Source: JAGMCF01 sp964398885
GTDB lineage: Bacteria > Cloacimonadota > Cloacimonadia > JGIOTU-2
Assembly: GCA_964398885.1 (NCBI GenBank)
Contig: CAYNOU010000003.1
Span: 1 to 64,000, forward strand
Length of the DNA: 64,000 bases
Reading direction: 5' to 3'
Shown here one piece after another: positions 40,997-49,824 of the stretch; position 1 is the stretch's first letter; each line of letters begins with the position of its first letter. The notes under the pieces were generated by a model. It was given only the letters and a program-made list of their open reading frames with translations. It had not been told where the DNA came from and made no database searches. Position numbers and translations under genes: made by a program.

Positions 40997-43917
40997 CAAA
41001 AAATAATAATTTTCGGTCTAACAACTCCTGCACGAATCTGTGTATGTCCATTGATATATGCCAGTTTTCCGTTAGATTTTTTGAAAAACTCTCTATATTT
41101 CTCATTCATAGAAAAATCCCCGAAACCTTCAGTTAAAATAATCGGATATGGTATTTTTTCACTGCCAGTCAAGGCAACTCCTATCTCTTCTCCAATAAAT
41201 CTTACTAAATCTTTATTGTCAATAGATGGTGTAATAATTCCAGAGATTTCTGCTTCTGCTCCTTGTTTTAAAGTATCAAACCTAATTTTTTCAAAGCAAA
41301 CAATAATCTTATTCTTATATTTCTCTTTTGAGAGTTCAAAAGAGATTCCTGAAAGAGAAAGTAATTCATTCGTTGCTTCACCGCCAAAACCGATAGTTCC
41401 ATTCAAATTGCTTCCTTCATATTCTATTACTGCTGAGAGGTGCTTTTGTATAGAGATAACTTTGCCTGAGACAGCAGCAAATTTTTGATATGGCTCTTTT
41501 TTATAATGGATTGTAACAGTCCCTTTTTCTAAGTCAATATTAGTAATTGTACCTGTTGAAGGAGCAGGGACAAAAATTGCCTTTCCTCTCTCGTCTGACC
41601 TTGATGCAAGGGATTCATAAGCATTGACAAAATCGCCTTCTTTTTTCTTCAAATAGCCCTTAAGATGTTTTGGAGAAATACCCAATTTCTTAGATACATT
41701 TACAGTAACAGGTTTTGTTGAGTAGTCTTGGATTTCTCGTAGAATTATTGTGCCTGCTTCAAAATTGATTTCTTCAACAATTCCGCGAATAGGTGAACGA
41801 TATATTGTTGTCTTTCCTGAAAAAGCAGCGGCTAAGCTGCTTGTGTGTGTATCTATGAGTTTTTGTCCAAAATTTATCTTATCCCCTTTTTTAACAAGGA
41901 TACTTTGCCTCATTAGGTCAGGATTTAGGTCCAAATAATCCAGAGTGAAAACAGATAAGACATAAATTTTGGGCGGGTCATAACGATTTTCACCAATCAA
42001 TGTATCTGGCTGAACTTCATCTCCAACATTAACCATAATTTCGCCTTTATATGGCAAAGACCTTTTTATTGTATGTGTTCCATATTCAATATCTTTTTTC
42101 TCTAACATTTCCGCAAAACATTCGTTTAATTCTTCCTGTGAACTATCAAATTTGTAAAGATTCAATTCTTTATTCATTTTTTGGAATGATGTAAGCTCTT
42201 TTTTTCTTGTATCTATTAAAATCGGTAATTCAGAGGTAAGATTAATTTTTCTTTCAGAATTTTGTAGATAAAATCCTTTTTCTAATTCAATTTCTATCTG
42301 ATTTTTTTCATTGTTATCATTTGGAATAAGTTTTACTTCATTACTATTGATAGAGTATTTGATTTCATTTTCTTTATTTTTAATTGTAATTGATAGAACT
42401 TTTTGGCCTTCTTTCATCTTTTTATATATGGGTTTTATTACTAATGCGATTTTTTGATAGCATTCCTTTTGAAGTAGCGTGAGAGCGAGGTCTGGGTCTA
42501 TATCACTCAGCTTTCCCAGATGAGGAGAGATAAAATGATTATCGCGCCAGATTTCTGTTATACCCTGAGGATTAAGTCCATCAATTACACAAATCAATGC
42601 TTGTCGTATATTTGGAGAATTAGAAATAATTCCACCAGCGCCAATCATAATATTAATATCTTTTTGATGAAACTTTCGTTTATCATTCATTTTTTCAATA
42701 TAAAAGATTTCTACAAACTTGTCAAAATCTCTTTCTTTTAGTTTATTTAAGAAGCCAATTTTTACTGTATTGAAGTGCATTTTCATATGATGCTTTTTTG
42801 CCATTCTTATTGCTTCACGAGCTGCTGAATGCTCAATAGCAAGCTGATAGTCATCTTTTGGAATATATGCAGGATAAAGCATTTTATTGCTTATGTAATT
42901 TCTTATATAGTTTTCTGACATCTCATTTGGTAACCATCGTTTGATATTTTCAAAACCGGTATCTGCCATAACATTTGAAATACTATAACTCATTCCATAA
43001 TTAGCACTAACTGTCCGATAGTATCTTCCTAAAATATTTGAAAAGATATCAGTTGTAGCTCCACCGATATCAACTGCCATAACATTCTGATTTAATTTTT
43101 GACTAATAAGTTTTAATGCATTTATCACTCCTGAAGGTGTAGGAATAATATCATCTGCTACAAATTTTTTGACATCACCATAACCAGGTGCTTGCTCCAT
43201 AACATTATCCATAAAGAGTTGATGAATTCTCTTTTGTGCTGGAGGTAGGTTTTCTTCCTTTAAAGTGGGTCTTAAATTTGGAACTATATGCAAATCAAAT
43301 TGTTTAGAGAATAGTGATTTTATAAAAGATTGAGCATTTTTATTTCCAGCATATACTAATGGTATTTTTGTCTTCTCTCCAAATTTTGGTTTAGGATTTG
43401 CTAAAGAGATTAACTCTCCCAATCTGACAATACTGCTAATATTTCCTCCATCAGTTCCACCTGAAAAAAGGATAATATCTGGGCGGAGAATTCTTATCAA
43501 CTGCATTTTCTCTATTGGAGAACGATTGTCATTTATTGCAAAAGTATCTAAGATAACTCCACCAGAGCCGAAAGCTGCACGCTTCGCACTACTTGCAGAA
43601 TCAAACAGAGTTAAACCGAAAACTAAAATCTGCAGTCCACCGCCAGCACTGCTTGTGGTAAGATAAATTGTGTCATTCGGGAAATGTAATTCTTCAATTG
43701 TCGCATTATCAGAAAGAATTTTTTGCGAAATATTTTCTTCTAATTTTTTAATAGAGTTATAAATTCCAATTTTTACATCCTCAACAGGTTTTTCAACAGT
43801 CGTGGGAATATGTTCTAATCCTATAAGTTTATATTTATTATTTTGTTTTTGAAATAAGACTGCCTTTGTTGTGGTGCTACCAATGTCAGTTATTAGAATG
43901 TTCTTTTTATCAATCAT
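40996..43917 (-). CDS. MutL/GlmL-like ASKHA protein, double length
   Basis: The first ~470 residues match the MutL/GlmL family that accompanies adenosylcobalamin-dependent mutases and is thought to be an ATP-using chaperone. Blocks are ITDIGSTTTKAVLF at the start, ILFSGGTDGGN, VYAGNKNAQ, MAVDIGGATTDIFS and MIGAGGIISNS. The remaining ~500 residues are extra, beta-rich sandwich segments (RSPIRGIVEEINFEAGTIIL, PAPSTGTITNIDLEKGTVTI) and a final block ending YINGHTQIRAGVVRPKIIIF. Start at ATG 43917 with AGAGGAG upstream; the frame extends to 43986 into a repeat. A client could be the methylmalonyl-CoA mutase at 58.9 kb, but that is only inference. Confidence 0.8.
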   Translation of the reverse strand: MIDKKNILITDIGSTTTKAVLFQKQNNKYKLIGLEHIPTTVEKPVEDVKIGIYNSIKKLEENISQKILSDNATIEELHFPNDTIYLTTSSAGGGLQILVFGLTLFDSASSAKRAAFGSGGVILDTFAINDNRSPIEKMQLIRILRPDIILFSGGTDGGNISSIVRLGELISLANPKPKFGEKTKIPLVYAGNKNAQSFIKSLFSKQFDLHIVPNLRPTLKEENLPPAQKRIHQLFMDNVMEQAPGYGDVKKFVADDIIPTPSGVINALKLISQKLNQNVMAVDIGGATTDIFSNILGRYYRTVSANYGMSYSISNVMADTGFENIKRWLPNEMSENYIRNYISNKMLYPAYIPKDDYQLAIEHSAAREAIRMAKKHHMKMHFNTVKIGFLNKLKERDFDKFVEIFYIEKMNDKRKFHQKDINIMIGAGGIISNSPNIRQALICVIDGLNPQGITEIWRDNHFISPHLGKLSDIDPDLALTLLQKECYQKIALVIKPIYKKMKEGQKVLSITIKNKENEIKYSINSNEVKLIPNDNNEKNQIEIELEKGFYLQNSERKINLTSELPILIDTRKKELTSFQKMNKELNLYKFDSSQEELNECFAEMLEKKDIEYGTHTIKRSLPYKGEIMVNVGDEVQPDTLIGENRYDPPKIYVLSVFTLDYLDLNPDLMRQSILVKKGDKINFGQKLIDTHTSSLAAAFSGKTTIYRSPIRGIVEEINFEAGTIILREIQDYSTKPVTVNVSKKLGISPKHLKGYLKKKEGDFVNAYESLASRSDERGKAIFVPAPSTGTITNIDLEKGTVTIHYKKEPYQKFAAVSGKVISIQKHLSAVIEYEGSNLNGTIGFGGEATNELLSLSGISFELSKEKYKNKIIVCFEKIRFDTLKQGAEAEISGIITPSIDNKDLVRFIGEEIGVALTGSEKIPYPIILTEGFGDFSMNEKYREFFKKSNGKLAYINGHTQIRAGVVRPKIIIF

Positions 43918-43951
43918 TTTTCTCCTCTGTATTTTTGATTTTAAGATTATT

Positions 43952-44113
43952 TTGGAGTGCGAAAACGAATCCCGTCCCCGATTCAATTGGGGATTCGGAA
44001 TGAATTTTTCGTCTGTGCTGGTGTGCTGAAAGTTCGTCGTCCCAACCTATCAGGACTTCTCGTTTTCCGCCAGAGGCGGATCCGCCAAGCTTTTTGGCGG
44101 ACAGCACTCCCAA
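43952..44113. repeat. MITE-like repeat, copy 2
   Basis: 162-bp sister of copy 1 in the same orientation, on the other side of the MutL-like gene. The backbone is conserved (GGAGTGCGAAAACG ... TGCTGAAAGTTCGT ... CTCGTTTTCCGCCAGAGG ... GGACAGCACTCC), but the two nested palindromes differ from copy 1. Confidence 0.75.
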
Positions 44114-44119
44114 CAAAAA

Positions 44120-45109
44120 TTACTCCTTTAACCCACTTGTAACAAAGCTTGATATGATTTGCCTTTGAGCAAAAAGGAATAATATCAAAAGTGGTGCAAT
44201 TGAGAATGTAGAGGCAGACATAAGAAGTGCAGTATGTGATGATGACTCTTGTGCAAAGTAAGAAAGTCCAACCTGTAATACTCTTATGTTCTCGCTACTG
44301 GTCATTACAAGTGGCCACATGAAGCTATTCCAACTACCAATTATTGAAAAGATTGCTGTCGTAGCCAGAATAGGTTTTGAAATTGGCAATATAATTTTCC
44401 AGAGTATTCCAAAACGAGAGCACCCATCAATAACAGCAGCATCAAACAGGTCTTTTGGAATAGTCTTAAATTGCTGTCGTAAAAGAAATATACTAAAAAT
44501 ATTTGCTACCCAGGGTACTATTAATGCCCAATAAGTGTTTATCCAGCCAATTTTTGTAAGGAGATAATAAGAAGGAATTAAATAGATAGGCTGAGGAACT
44601 ATCATCATACTTATGAAAAGATAGAATATAAAATCTCTTCCCTTGAATCTCATTCGTGCAAAAGCATAAGCAGCAAGTGAAGAAGAAATTAGAACTCCTA
44701 ACAATACACATAATGACACAAAAATTGTGTTAATGAAGTATCTTCCAAATGGCACCTTGCTAAAGGCTTCTGAAAAATTATTGAAATTAAATCTAATCTT
44801 TCTTTCAAATGTCAGAGAAGAATTGGGCACTTTTACATAAGAGCGTTTAAATGTTTTTCCATCCTCACTATATATGTTAATTACTGAAAATTCTTTATCC
44901 TGTGTGACAATTTTAGCTTTTTCTCTTTTCCCTTCATTATGATAATAGGTAACATTACTATAAGGAATAAATCCTACACTCCCACTGTTGATATCAGTCT
45001 GAGATTTCATCGCAGTAGACACCATCCATAAGAACGGCACAACCATAACAAGTCCGCACAGAATAAGTAAAAAGTATGTTATCGCTTTTCCTAAAATTCT
45101 TTTAAACAT
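44120..45109 (-). CDS. ABC sugar transporter permease (MalG-type)
   Basis: Inner-membrane channel subunit with six helices. The EAA loop reads DAAVIDGCSRFGILWKIILP and contacts the ATPase. Between helix 1 and helix 2 there is a long periplasmic segment (residues ~35-105) with ~55 residues more than in typical MalG proteins. It starts 1 base after the upstream permease stop. Substrate is unknown, presumably a sugar. No ATPase gene lies nearby. Confidence 0.9.
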   Translation of the reverse strand: MFKRILGKAITYFLLILCGLVMVVPFLWMVSTAMKSQTDINSGSVGFIPYSNVTYYHNEGKREKAKIVTQDKEFSVINIYSEDGKTFKRSYVKVPNSSLTFERKIRFNFNNFSEAFSKVPFGRYFINTIFVSLCVLLGVLISSSLAAYAFARMRFKGRDFIFYLFISMMIVPQPIYLIPSYYLLTKIGWINTYWALIVPWVANIFSIFLLRQQFKTIPKDLFDAAVIDGCSRFGILWKIILPISKPILATTAIFSIIGSWNSFMWPLVMTSSENIRVLQVGLSYFAQESSSHTALLMSASTFSIAPLLILFLFAQRQIISSFVTSGLKE

Positions 45110-45110
45110 A

Positions 45111-46055
45111 TTAATATTGAACTTTTTTTTCTAATCTTTTTTGAAGCATTGTTAATGCAAAAATTATGATAAACAGGACTAAAGCAATTGCACTTGCATA
45201 ACTAAATTCTTGAGCATCAATTCCTTTTTCAAATATGTAGTAGACAATTACTTTTGTTGTACCAAGTGGACCGCCAACTGGTGGTCCTGTCATCATATAT
45301 ACTTGTGCGAACACTTGAAATGTTACAATTGTTGTCATTATTAAAACATAGAAAGTAGTAGGTGAGATAAGAGGGATAGTTATTTTGAAGAATTGTTTAA
45401 TTTTGCTTGCACCGTCAATTTCTGCTGCTTCATAATATACTTCCGGGATATTCTGTAAGCCAGCAAGATATATTATTGTATTATATCCCAAACTTCGCCA
45501 AATACAAACTATAATTATAGCACAAAGTGCAAGTGAGGGTCCACCAAGAAAGGCAGGTATTTTTAGTCCCATAGCACCCAATAGTAAGGTAAATATCCCT
45601 CTACTCTCAGAAAGCCATCCTAAGCCGTGAATACCAAAAAAGCCTAAAATATGATTCATTAAACCATTCTGGGGAGAAAAAATCAACTTCCAAACAATTG
45701 AGATTGCTACCAAAGATGTAACAGTTGGAATAAAGTAAGATGTTCTAAATAATCCTGACAATTTTGTGGTACGATTCAACAGATTTGCGAATAACAAAGA
45801 AAGAATCAAAGTTATTGGAACTACAAATATGACTAAGTAAAATGTATTAGTCAACGATTGCCAAAATCCTGGATCCCTTAATAACTGAGAATAATTTATT
45901 AAGCCAATAAACTTTTCAGGACCTTTTATGGTCCACTTGAAGAAACTTAATATAAATGAGAGAATAATTGGAATTAAGCGGAATGCAATGATAATTATTG
46001 CTGCTGGTAAAATATATAGATATGGAAATAAGTTTAAGTCTTTTTTGGGCTTCAT
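45111..46055 (-). CDS. ABC sugar transporter permease (MalF/UgpA-type)
   Basis: First permease of the pair, 314 aa, six helices. The EAA loop is YYEAAEIDGASKIKQFFKIT. Partner of the MalG-type permease directly downstream. No solute-binding protein gene lies between it and the tRNA cluster upstream, so that component must be encoded elsewhere. Confidence 0.9.
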   Translation of the reverse strand: MKPKKDLNLFPYLYILPAAIIIIAFRLIPIILSFILSFFKWTIKGPEKFIGLINYSQLLRDPGFWQSLTNTFYLVIFVVPITLILSLLFANLLNRTTKLSGLFRTSYFIPTVTSLVAISIVWKLIFSPQNGLMNHILGFFGIHGLGWLSESRGIFTLLLGAMGLKIPAFLGGPSLALCAIIIVCIWRSLGYNTIIYLAGLQNIPEVYYEAAEIDGASKIKQFFKITIPLISPTTFYVLIMTTIVTFQVFAQVYMMTGPPVGGPLGTTKVIVYYIFEKGIDAQEFSYASAIALVLFIIIFALTMLQKRLEKKVQY

Positions 46056-46132
46056 AAATTACTTATTACAGATAATGATATTACATACCCGCCTACCAAT
46101 CCTTTACGGGCAGGTAATTTTTTCTAGATAAT

Positions 46133-46206
46133 TGGCTGGGGTGCAGGGATTCGAACCCCAATAGACAGATCCAGAGTCTGTTGTCTTACCATTAGACGAC
46201 ACCCCA
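46133..46206 (-). tRNA. tRNA-Gln (anticodon CTG)
   Basis: 74-nt cloverleaf on the minus strand with acceptor TGGGGTG/CACCCCA, anticodon stem ACAGA/TCTGT, loop CTCTGGA (anticodon CTG), T-loop GTTCGAATC and encoded CCA. Confidence 0.93.
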
Positions 46207-46244
46207 AAAGAAATGAAAAATATAAAATTAAAAATTACAAATTA

Positions 46245-46337
46245 TGGCGGAGAGGCAGGGATTCGAACCCTGGGTCCCAATTTCTCAGAACACACGCTTA
46301 GCAGGCGCGCACCTTAAGCCAACTCGGTCACCTCTCC
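46245..46337 (-). tRNA. tRNA-Ser (anticodon GCT)
   Basis: 93-nt cloverleaf with the long serine-type variable arm, acceptor GGAGAGG/CCTCTCC, anticodon loop CTGCTAA (anticodon GCT) and encoded CCA. Confidence 0.93.
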
Positions 46338-46347
46338 TTAAAAAATC

Positions 46348-46422
46348 TGGCTGGGTCGGGAGGATTCGAACCTCCGAATACAGGGACCAAAACCCTGTGC
46401 CTTGCCGCTTGGCGACGACCCA
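46348..46422 (-). tRNA. tRNA-Gln (anticodon TTG)
   Basis: 75-nt cloverleaf, acceptor TGGGTCG/CGACCCA, anticodon stem CAGGG/CCCTG, loop TTTTGGT (anticodon TTG), encoded CCA. Confidence 0.93.
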
Positions 46423-46448
46423 TAAAAATTATAAATTAAAAATTAAAA

Positions 46449-46533
46449 TGGCGGAGGATGAGGGATTCGAACCCCCAAGGGCATAGCCCATCCCGTTTCA
46501 AGCGGGACGCCTTACCATTAGGACTAATCCTCC
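46449..46533 (-). tRNA. tRNA-Ser (anticodon TGA)
   Basis: 85-nt cloverleaf with long variable arm (GGGC-TAT-GCCC), acceptor GGAGGAT/ATCCTCC, anticodon loop CTTGAAA (anticodon TGA), encoded CCA. First gene of the four-tRNA cluster. Confidence 0.93.
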
Positions 46534-46574
46534 CATCTACAAATAAATTACTCTGAATACTTATTATATTGATA

Positions 46575-46603
46575 TTTTTAAAAATACTTCTTTCATATGT
46601 CAA
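46575..46603 (-). promoter_or_regulatory. Putative promoter of the tRNA cluster
   Basis: On the minus strand TTGACA (46603-46598), a 17-base spacer and TAAAAA (46580-46575), ~40 bases before tRNA-Ser(TGA). Confidence 0.45.
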
Positions 46604-46680
46604 CTAATTTATAAAAATTTAGTTCCAATTCTTTTTTTATTGACATTAATAACATAAACAAAAAAATTTCACACAAAATT

Positions 46681-47532
46681 ATGAAAAATATTGGCATTTT
46701 TTATAACCCATTAAATTATAAAGATGGGGCTTATCTTAATGAAAAGATTTTTGCTCTAAAAAAGCAAAATTTAAATGTATTTCTTTTAGCCCGACAACAT
46801 AGAACTGAACTGGATTCTGTGAAGTATGTTGATAAATTTACCAGGAATATTATTGACCTATTAATAGTATTCGGAGGTGATGGAACTATGTTAATGGCAG
46901 CGAAATTGGTAATTGAAGAAAACATACCTATTATAGGATTTAATCTTGGAAAACTTGGCTTCCTTTCTGAATGTAAAAAAGATGAATTTGATTCGGTCAT
47001 CAATAGTATTGTTAATAATGATTATGCTATTGAAAAAAGACTTGCACTTTTTTGCCATTTAAAAAAGGAGAAAAGTTATAAGTATTATGCAATTAATGAT
47101 TGTGTTATTTATAGGGGTGAATACCCAAAATTAATTAATATTGAAGTGTACAAAGATAACGAATTCGTTTATATGATTCGTGCTGATGGCGTAATCGTTG
47201 CTACTCCAAATGGATCAACTGCATATTCGCTATCAGCCGGTGGGCCTATTGTTTATCCTGAGAGTGATGTGATAGTTTTAACACCAATTAATCCTCACAA
47301 TCTTTTTCTTAGACCGATTGTATTTCCAGCTTGCTCAAAATTAAATATTGTTTTAAAAGATAATATAGTTGGAGTCCATCTTAATATAGATGGAAAAGAC
47401 ATAAATAATATAACTGCTAATAATAATATTCATATAGAAAAATCATCATTTTATCCAAAATTTATAAAGCTACCAAACAAAAACTTCTGCAAGATTTTAC
47501 GGGAGAAATTTACCTCAAAGAATAAATTCTAA
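46681..47532 (+). CDS. nadK: NAD kinase
   Basis: Phosphorylates NAD to NADP using ATP. The signature FGGDGTMLMAAK is near residue 64, followed by IIGFNLGKLGFLSE, the conserved ADGVIVATPNGSTAYSLSAGG and the C-terminal PINPHNLFLRPIVFP. At 283 aa it is normal. It is followed 2 bases later by pgsA. Confidence 0.96.
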   Translation: MKNIGIFYNPLNYKDGAYLNEKIFALKKQNLNVFLLARQHRTELDSVKYVDKFTRNIIDLLIVFGGDGTMLMAAKLVIEENIPIIGFNLGKLGFLSECKKDEFDSVINSIVNNDYAIEKRLALFCHLKKEKSYKYYAINDCVIYRGEYPKLINIEVYKDNEFVYMIRADGVIVATPNGSTAYSLSAGGPIVYPESDVIVLTPINPHNLFLRPIVFPACSKLNIVLKDNIVGVHLNIDGKDINNITANNNIHIEKSSFYPKFIKLPNKNFCKILREKFTSKNKF

Positions 47533-47534
47533 TT

Positions 47535-48137
47535 ATGTATTCAAACAAAAAAAGATTCGCTACAGCTGATTTTGACCCTAAAACATTCGTAACAGTTCCA
47601 AATATTATTACTATGGTTCGTCTTATTATATTGCCTTTCATACTTATTTTACTTAACAAAGGATATGATATTTGGGCGGTTGCTCTGATTATTTTTTGTG
47701 GTTTTACTGATGTCCTTGATGGTTTTCTTGCAAAAGTCCTAAATCAAGCTACTGCAGTTGGCAAAATTCTTGACCCTGTTGTTGACAAGATTTTTTATCT
47801 TACTATTTTAGTCTTTCTAATGTTTGAAAGAGATTTTCCTTTATTTGCATTCATAATTATTGTTGTTCTTGAGATATTCATTCTTGCCGGTGGCTATATA
47901 TTAATATCAAAATACAAAATTGTTCCAAGCTCTAATATTTCTGGGAAATTTGCAGTTTGCCTAATCAGTCTTTCAATTTTTCTTTATATTACAAATATAA
48001 AGTTTTTTAAAATAAATGTTATATTTGAGTTATCTTTACAACAAATTATTCTAATATTAAGTATTATAATACTATTTTTTGCAACAGTAATTTATGGACT
48101 TATCGCAAAAGCAGAAATTAAAAAAATCAAAAAATAG
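47535..48137 (+). CDS. pgsA: CDP-alcohol phosphatidyltransferase (PgsA-like)
   Basis: Membrane enzyme, probably CDP-diacylglycerol-glycerol-3-phosphate phosphatidyltransferase of phosphatidylglycerol synthesis. The catalytic motif DG-x2-AK-x8-G-x3-D-x3-D is complete in TDVLDGFLAKVLNQATAVG followed by KILDPVVDK. The N-terminal block FVTVPNIITMVRLIILP is typical of PgsA. About five helices. The exact alcohol acceptor is inferred from the PgsA-like N-terminus. Confidence 0.88.
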   Translation: MYSNKKRFATADFDPKTFVTVPNIITMVRLIILPFILILLNKGYDIWAVALIIFCGFTDVLDGFLAKVLNQATAVGKILDPVVDKIFYLTILVFLMFERDFPLFAFIIIVVLEIFILAGGYILISKYKIVPSSNISGKFAVCLISLSIFLYITNIKFFKINVIFELSLQQIILILSIIILFFATVIYGLIAKAEIKKIKK

Positions 48138-48178
48138 ATGACTGATATTTTTGAGTTGTCTTAATCGGAGGTATGTAT

Positions 48179-49123
48179 ATGGCTTCGTTATACATCACAA
48201 GAAGAATAAGGGCTCTTCTAATTTTTGTTGTAATTATGGCTTCTTTGATTATTGCATTTAGTAGATCTAAAATTCTTAAAGCCTTTTTTAAGCCTGAAAA
48301 AACTACTATAGCAAGTGCACCTGAAGAAGCTACAGAGCAATTCGGAAGTTATAAATATTATACTAAATTTGATATAAGGTATATTACAAAAGATATAATT
48401 CAAAAAGATAATGAGGTAAGTAAAATTCTTGATAATACTAACTTTAATGAAATATATTCTAAATCAACAAAAAATAATAACATTACTAAAATTATACAAC
48501 TCCCTATTGATAGTTATAGAAATGTAATGAATAATCTTAAGCAATTACCTGATTTGGAATTTGCTGAATTGAAAAAATCTGAAGAAACTGCTTCAATTGA
48601 GCAGTTAAGAAAGAGATTACAAGAAGAAGAGAATAACAAAAAACAGATTAGAATTGAACAGTATATAAATGAAGAAAAGCGATGGGAAGATTTAAAGAAA
48701 AAAGATGATATTATCGCTTCTCTGAATAATGAAATAATTGAAAAAGAAAAAAGTCAGAAGTATGTTTTAGCAAAAATTGATATTTCTAAAATCTTATCAG
48801 GAGATGTTGGGATTGCTAAATCACTAAAAATTTTCGGAATCACTTTTATTGAATCTTTTGTATTTATCACCATCGGGCTTTTTGTATGTTATCTAATAAT
48901 AATTGGATTAACAAGGCTTTTTGTTATTCTTGGTATAAAAACTAGATCTGGGTCTTCATCAAGATATGGACGATACGGGGGATACGGAAGTAGTTCTTAT
49001 GGGTATGGTGATTATAATTATGGTTATGGTGAGAAACGAATAAAGAGAAAATATATAAGAAAACCAAAGCAGAAGGATAAAAATTCAGAATCTGATGAAA
49101 GTAATAAAACAGATTCCAAATAG
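48179..49123 (+). CDS. Membrane protein with coiled coil and Gly/Tyr-rich tail
   Basis: A 314-residue protein of unknown family. Helix 1 (ALLIFVVIMASLIIAF) near residues 10-26, a charged region with a coiled coil (KKSEETASIEQLRKRLQEEE to about 190), helix 2 (FVFITIGLFVCYLIIIGLTR) near 225-245, and then a tail rich in glycine, serine and tyrosine (RYGRYGGYGSSSYGYGDYNY) ending in a basic stretch (KRIKRKYIRKPKQK). Start at ATG 48179 because GGAGG ends 7 bases upstream; the ATG at 48173 is too close. The tail probably lies in the cytoplasm. Confidence 0.65.
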   Translation: MASLYITRRIRALLIFVVIMASLIIAFSRSKILKAFFKPEKTTIASAPEEATEQFGSYKYYTKFDIRYITKDIIQKDNEVSKILDNTNFNEIYSKSTKNNNITKIIQLPIDSYRNVMNNLKQLPDLEFAELKKSEETASIEQLRKRLQEEENNKKQIRIEQYINEEKRWEDLKKKDDIIASLNNEIIEKEKSQKYVLAKIDISKILSGDVGIAKSLKIFGITFIESFVFITIGLFVCYLIIIGLTRLFVILGIKTRSGSSSRYGRYGGYGSSSYGYGDYNYGYGEKRIKRKYIRKPKQKDKNSESDESNKTDSK

Positions 49124-49135
49124 ATAAATTAAATT

Positions 49136-49372
49136 ATGCTATCATACTGGCTACTATGGATTGTTTTGGGACTTATTCTTATTTTTATTGAAATTTTTAC
49201 TCATAAATTTATCTTCTTTAGTATTGGACTTTCAGCAATTATTACTGGAATATTTAATATTTTAGGGATGGAAAAATTTATTATTTTGTTAATAGTTTTT
49301 TTGTTGCTAACAGTTTTTAATATTCTTTTCCTAAGAAAAATTGTTTCAAAATATCTCATCAAGCATAAATGA
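49136..49372 (+). CDS. Short NfeD-like membrane protein
   Basis: 78 residues, almost all hydrophobic, with three or four helices (LLWIVLGLILIFIEIF, FFSIGLSAIITGIFNIL, FIILLIVFLLLTVFNILFL). The pattern WIVLGLILIFIEIFTHKFIF resembles NfeD proteins, which partner with SPFH proteins, but the C-terminal OB-fold domain is missing. An SPFH gene lies 12 kb away at 61304. Confidence 0.6.
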   Translation: MLSYWLLWIVLGLILIFIEIFTHKFIFFSIGLSAIITGIFNILGMEKFIILLIVFLLLTVFNILFLRKIVSKYLIKHK

Positions 49373-49410
49373 TTATGATTTTATTTAAATTGTTTACAAA
49401 GATTTTCGGT

Positions 49411-49447
49411 CTCGGCCAGTCTTGGCTAGGCCAAGCCTAGACAGGCG
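49411..49447. repeat. Palindromic repeat GGCCAGTCTTGGC / CTAGGCC type
   Basis: Overlapping inverted repeats CTTGG-CTAGG-CCAAG and CTAGGCCAAGCCTAG in the gap before rpsT. Related to the second element in the pgsB tail (CCAAGCCTTGG). Confidence 0.65.
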
Positions 49448-49518
49448 CCCAGACGGAAAGGATAAAAATTTTTAGCTAATATCTTATTTTAAATTATATT
49501 GTTAATGGAAGGAGTGTA

Positions 49519-49776
49519 ATGCCAGAGCATAAATCTTGTGAGAAAAGACTTAGATCTGATGCGAAAAAGAGAGATAAAAACAGATATGTTAAGAAAACAA
49601 TTAAAACATTTGTGAAAAAGCTAAAAAACGCCAGCAGTAAAGAAGAGATAGAAAAGATGTTACCTGAAGTCTATTCAGTATTAGACAAGGCTGTTAAAAA
49701 AGGTGTGATTCACAAAAACAGTGCTGCTCGTCGCAAATCTCGTTTAGCAAATTTCGCAAATAAGTTTATGGATTAA
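49519..49776 (+). CDS. rpsT: 30S ribosomal protein S20
   Basis: Small-subunit protein binding 16S rRNA. It is lysine/arginine-rich and helical, 85 aa, with the family pattern EKRLRSDAKKRDKNRYVKK and GVIHKNSAARRKSRLANF. GGAAGGAG is a strong ribosome site. Confidence 0.95.
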   Translation: MPEHKSCEKRLRSDAKKRDKNRYVKKTIKTFVKKLKNASSKEEIEKMLPEVYSVLDKAVKKGVIHKNSAARRKSRLANFANKFMD

Positions 49777-49824
49777 ATTCATATCTTGAAAATTATATTT
49801 ATCTTTTGAAATTAATTCTACATT

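Noticed and set aside
40851..41105. 84-aa minus-strand frame downstream of the MutL-like gene
   Set aside because: It consists of MITE sequence plus an out-of-frame part of the MutL-like gene.
46244..46486. 80-aa open frame across the tRNA cluster
   Set aside because: It is the antisense reading of tRNA genes (the familiar GFEP artefact) and not a protein gene.
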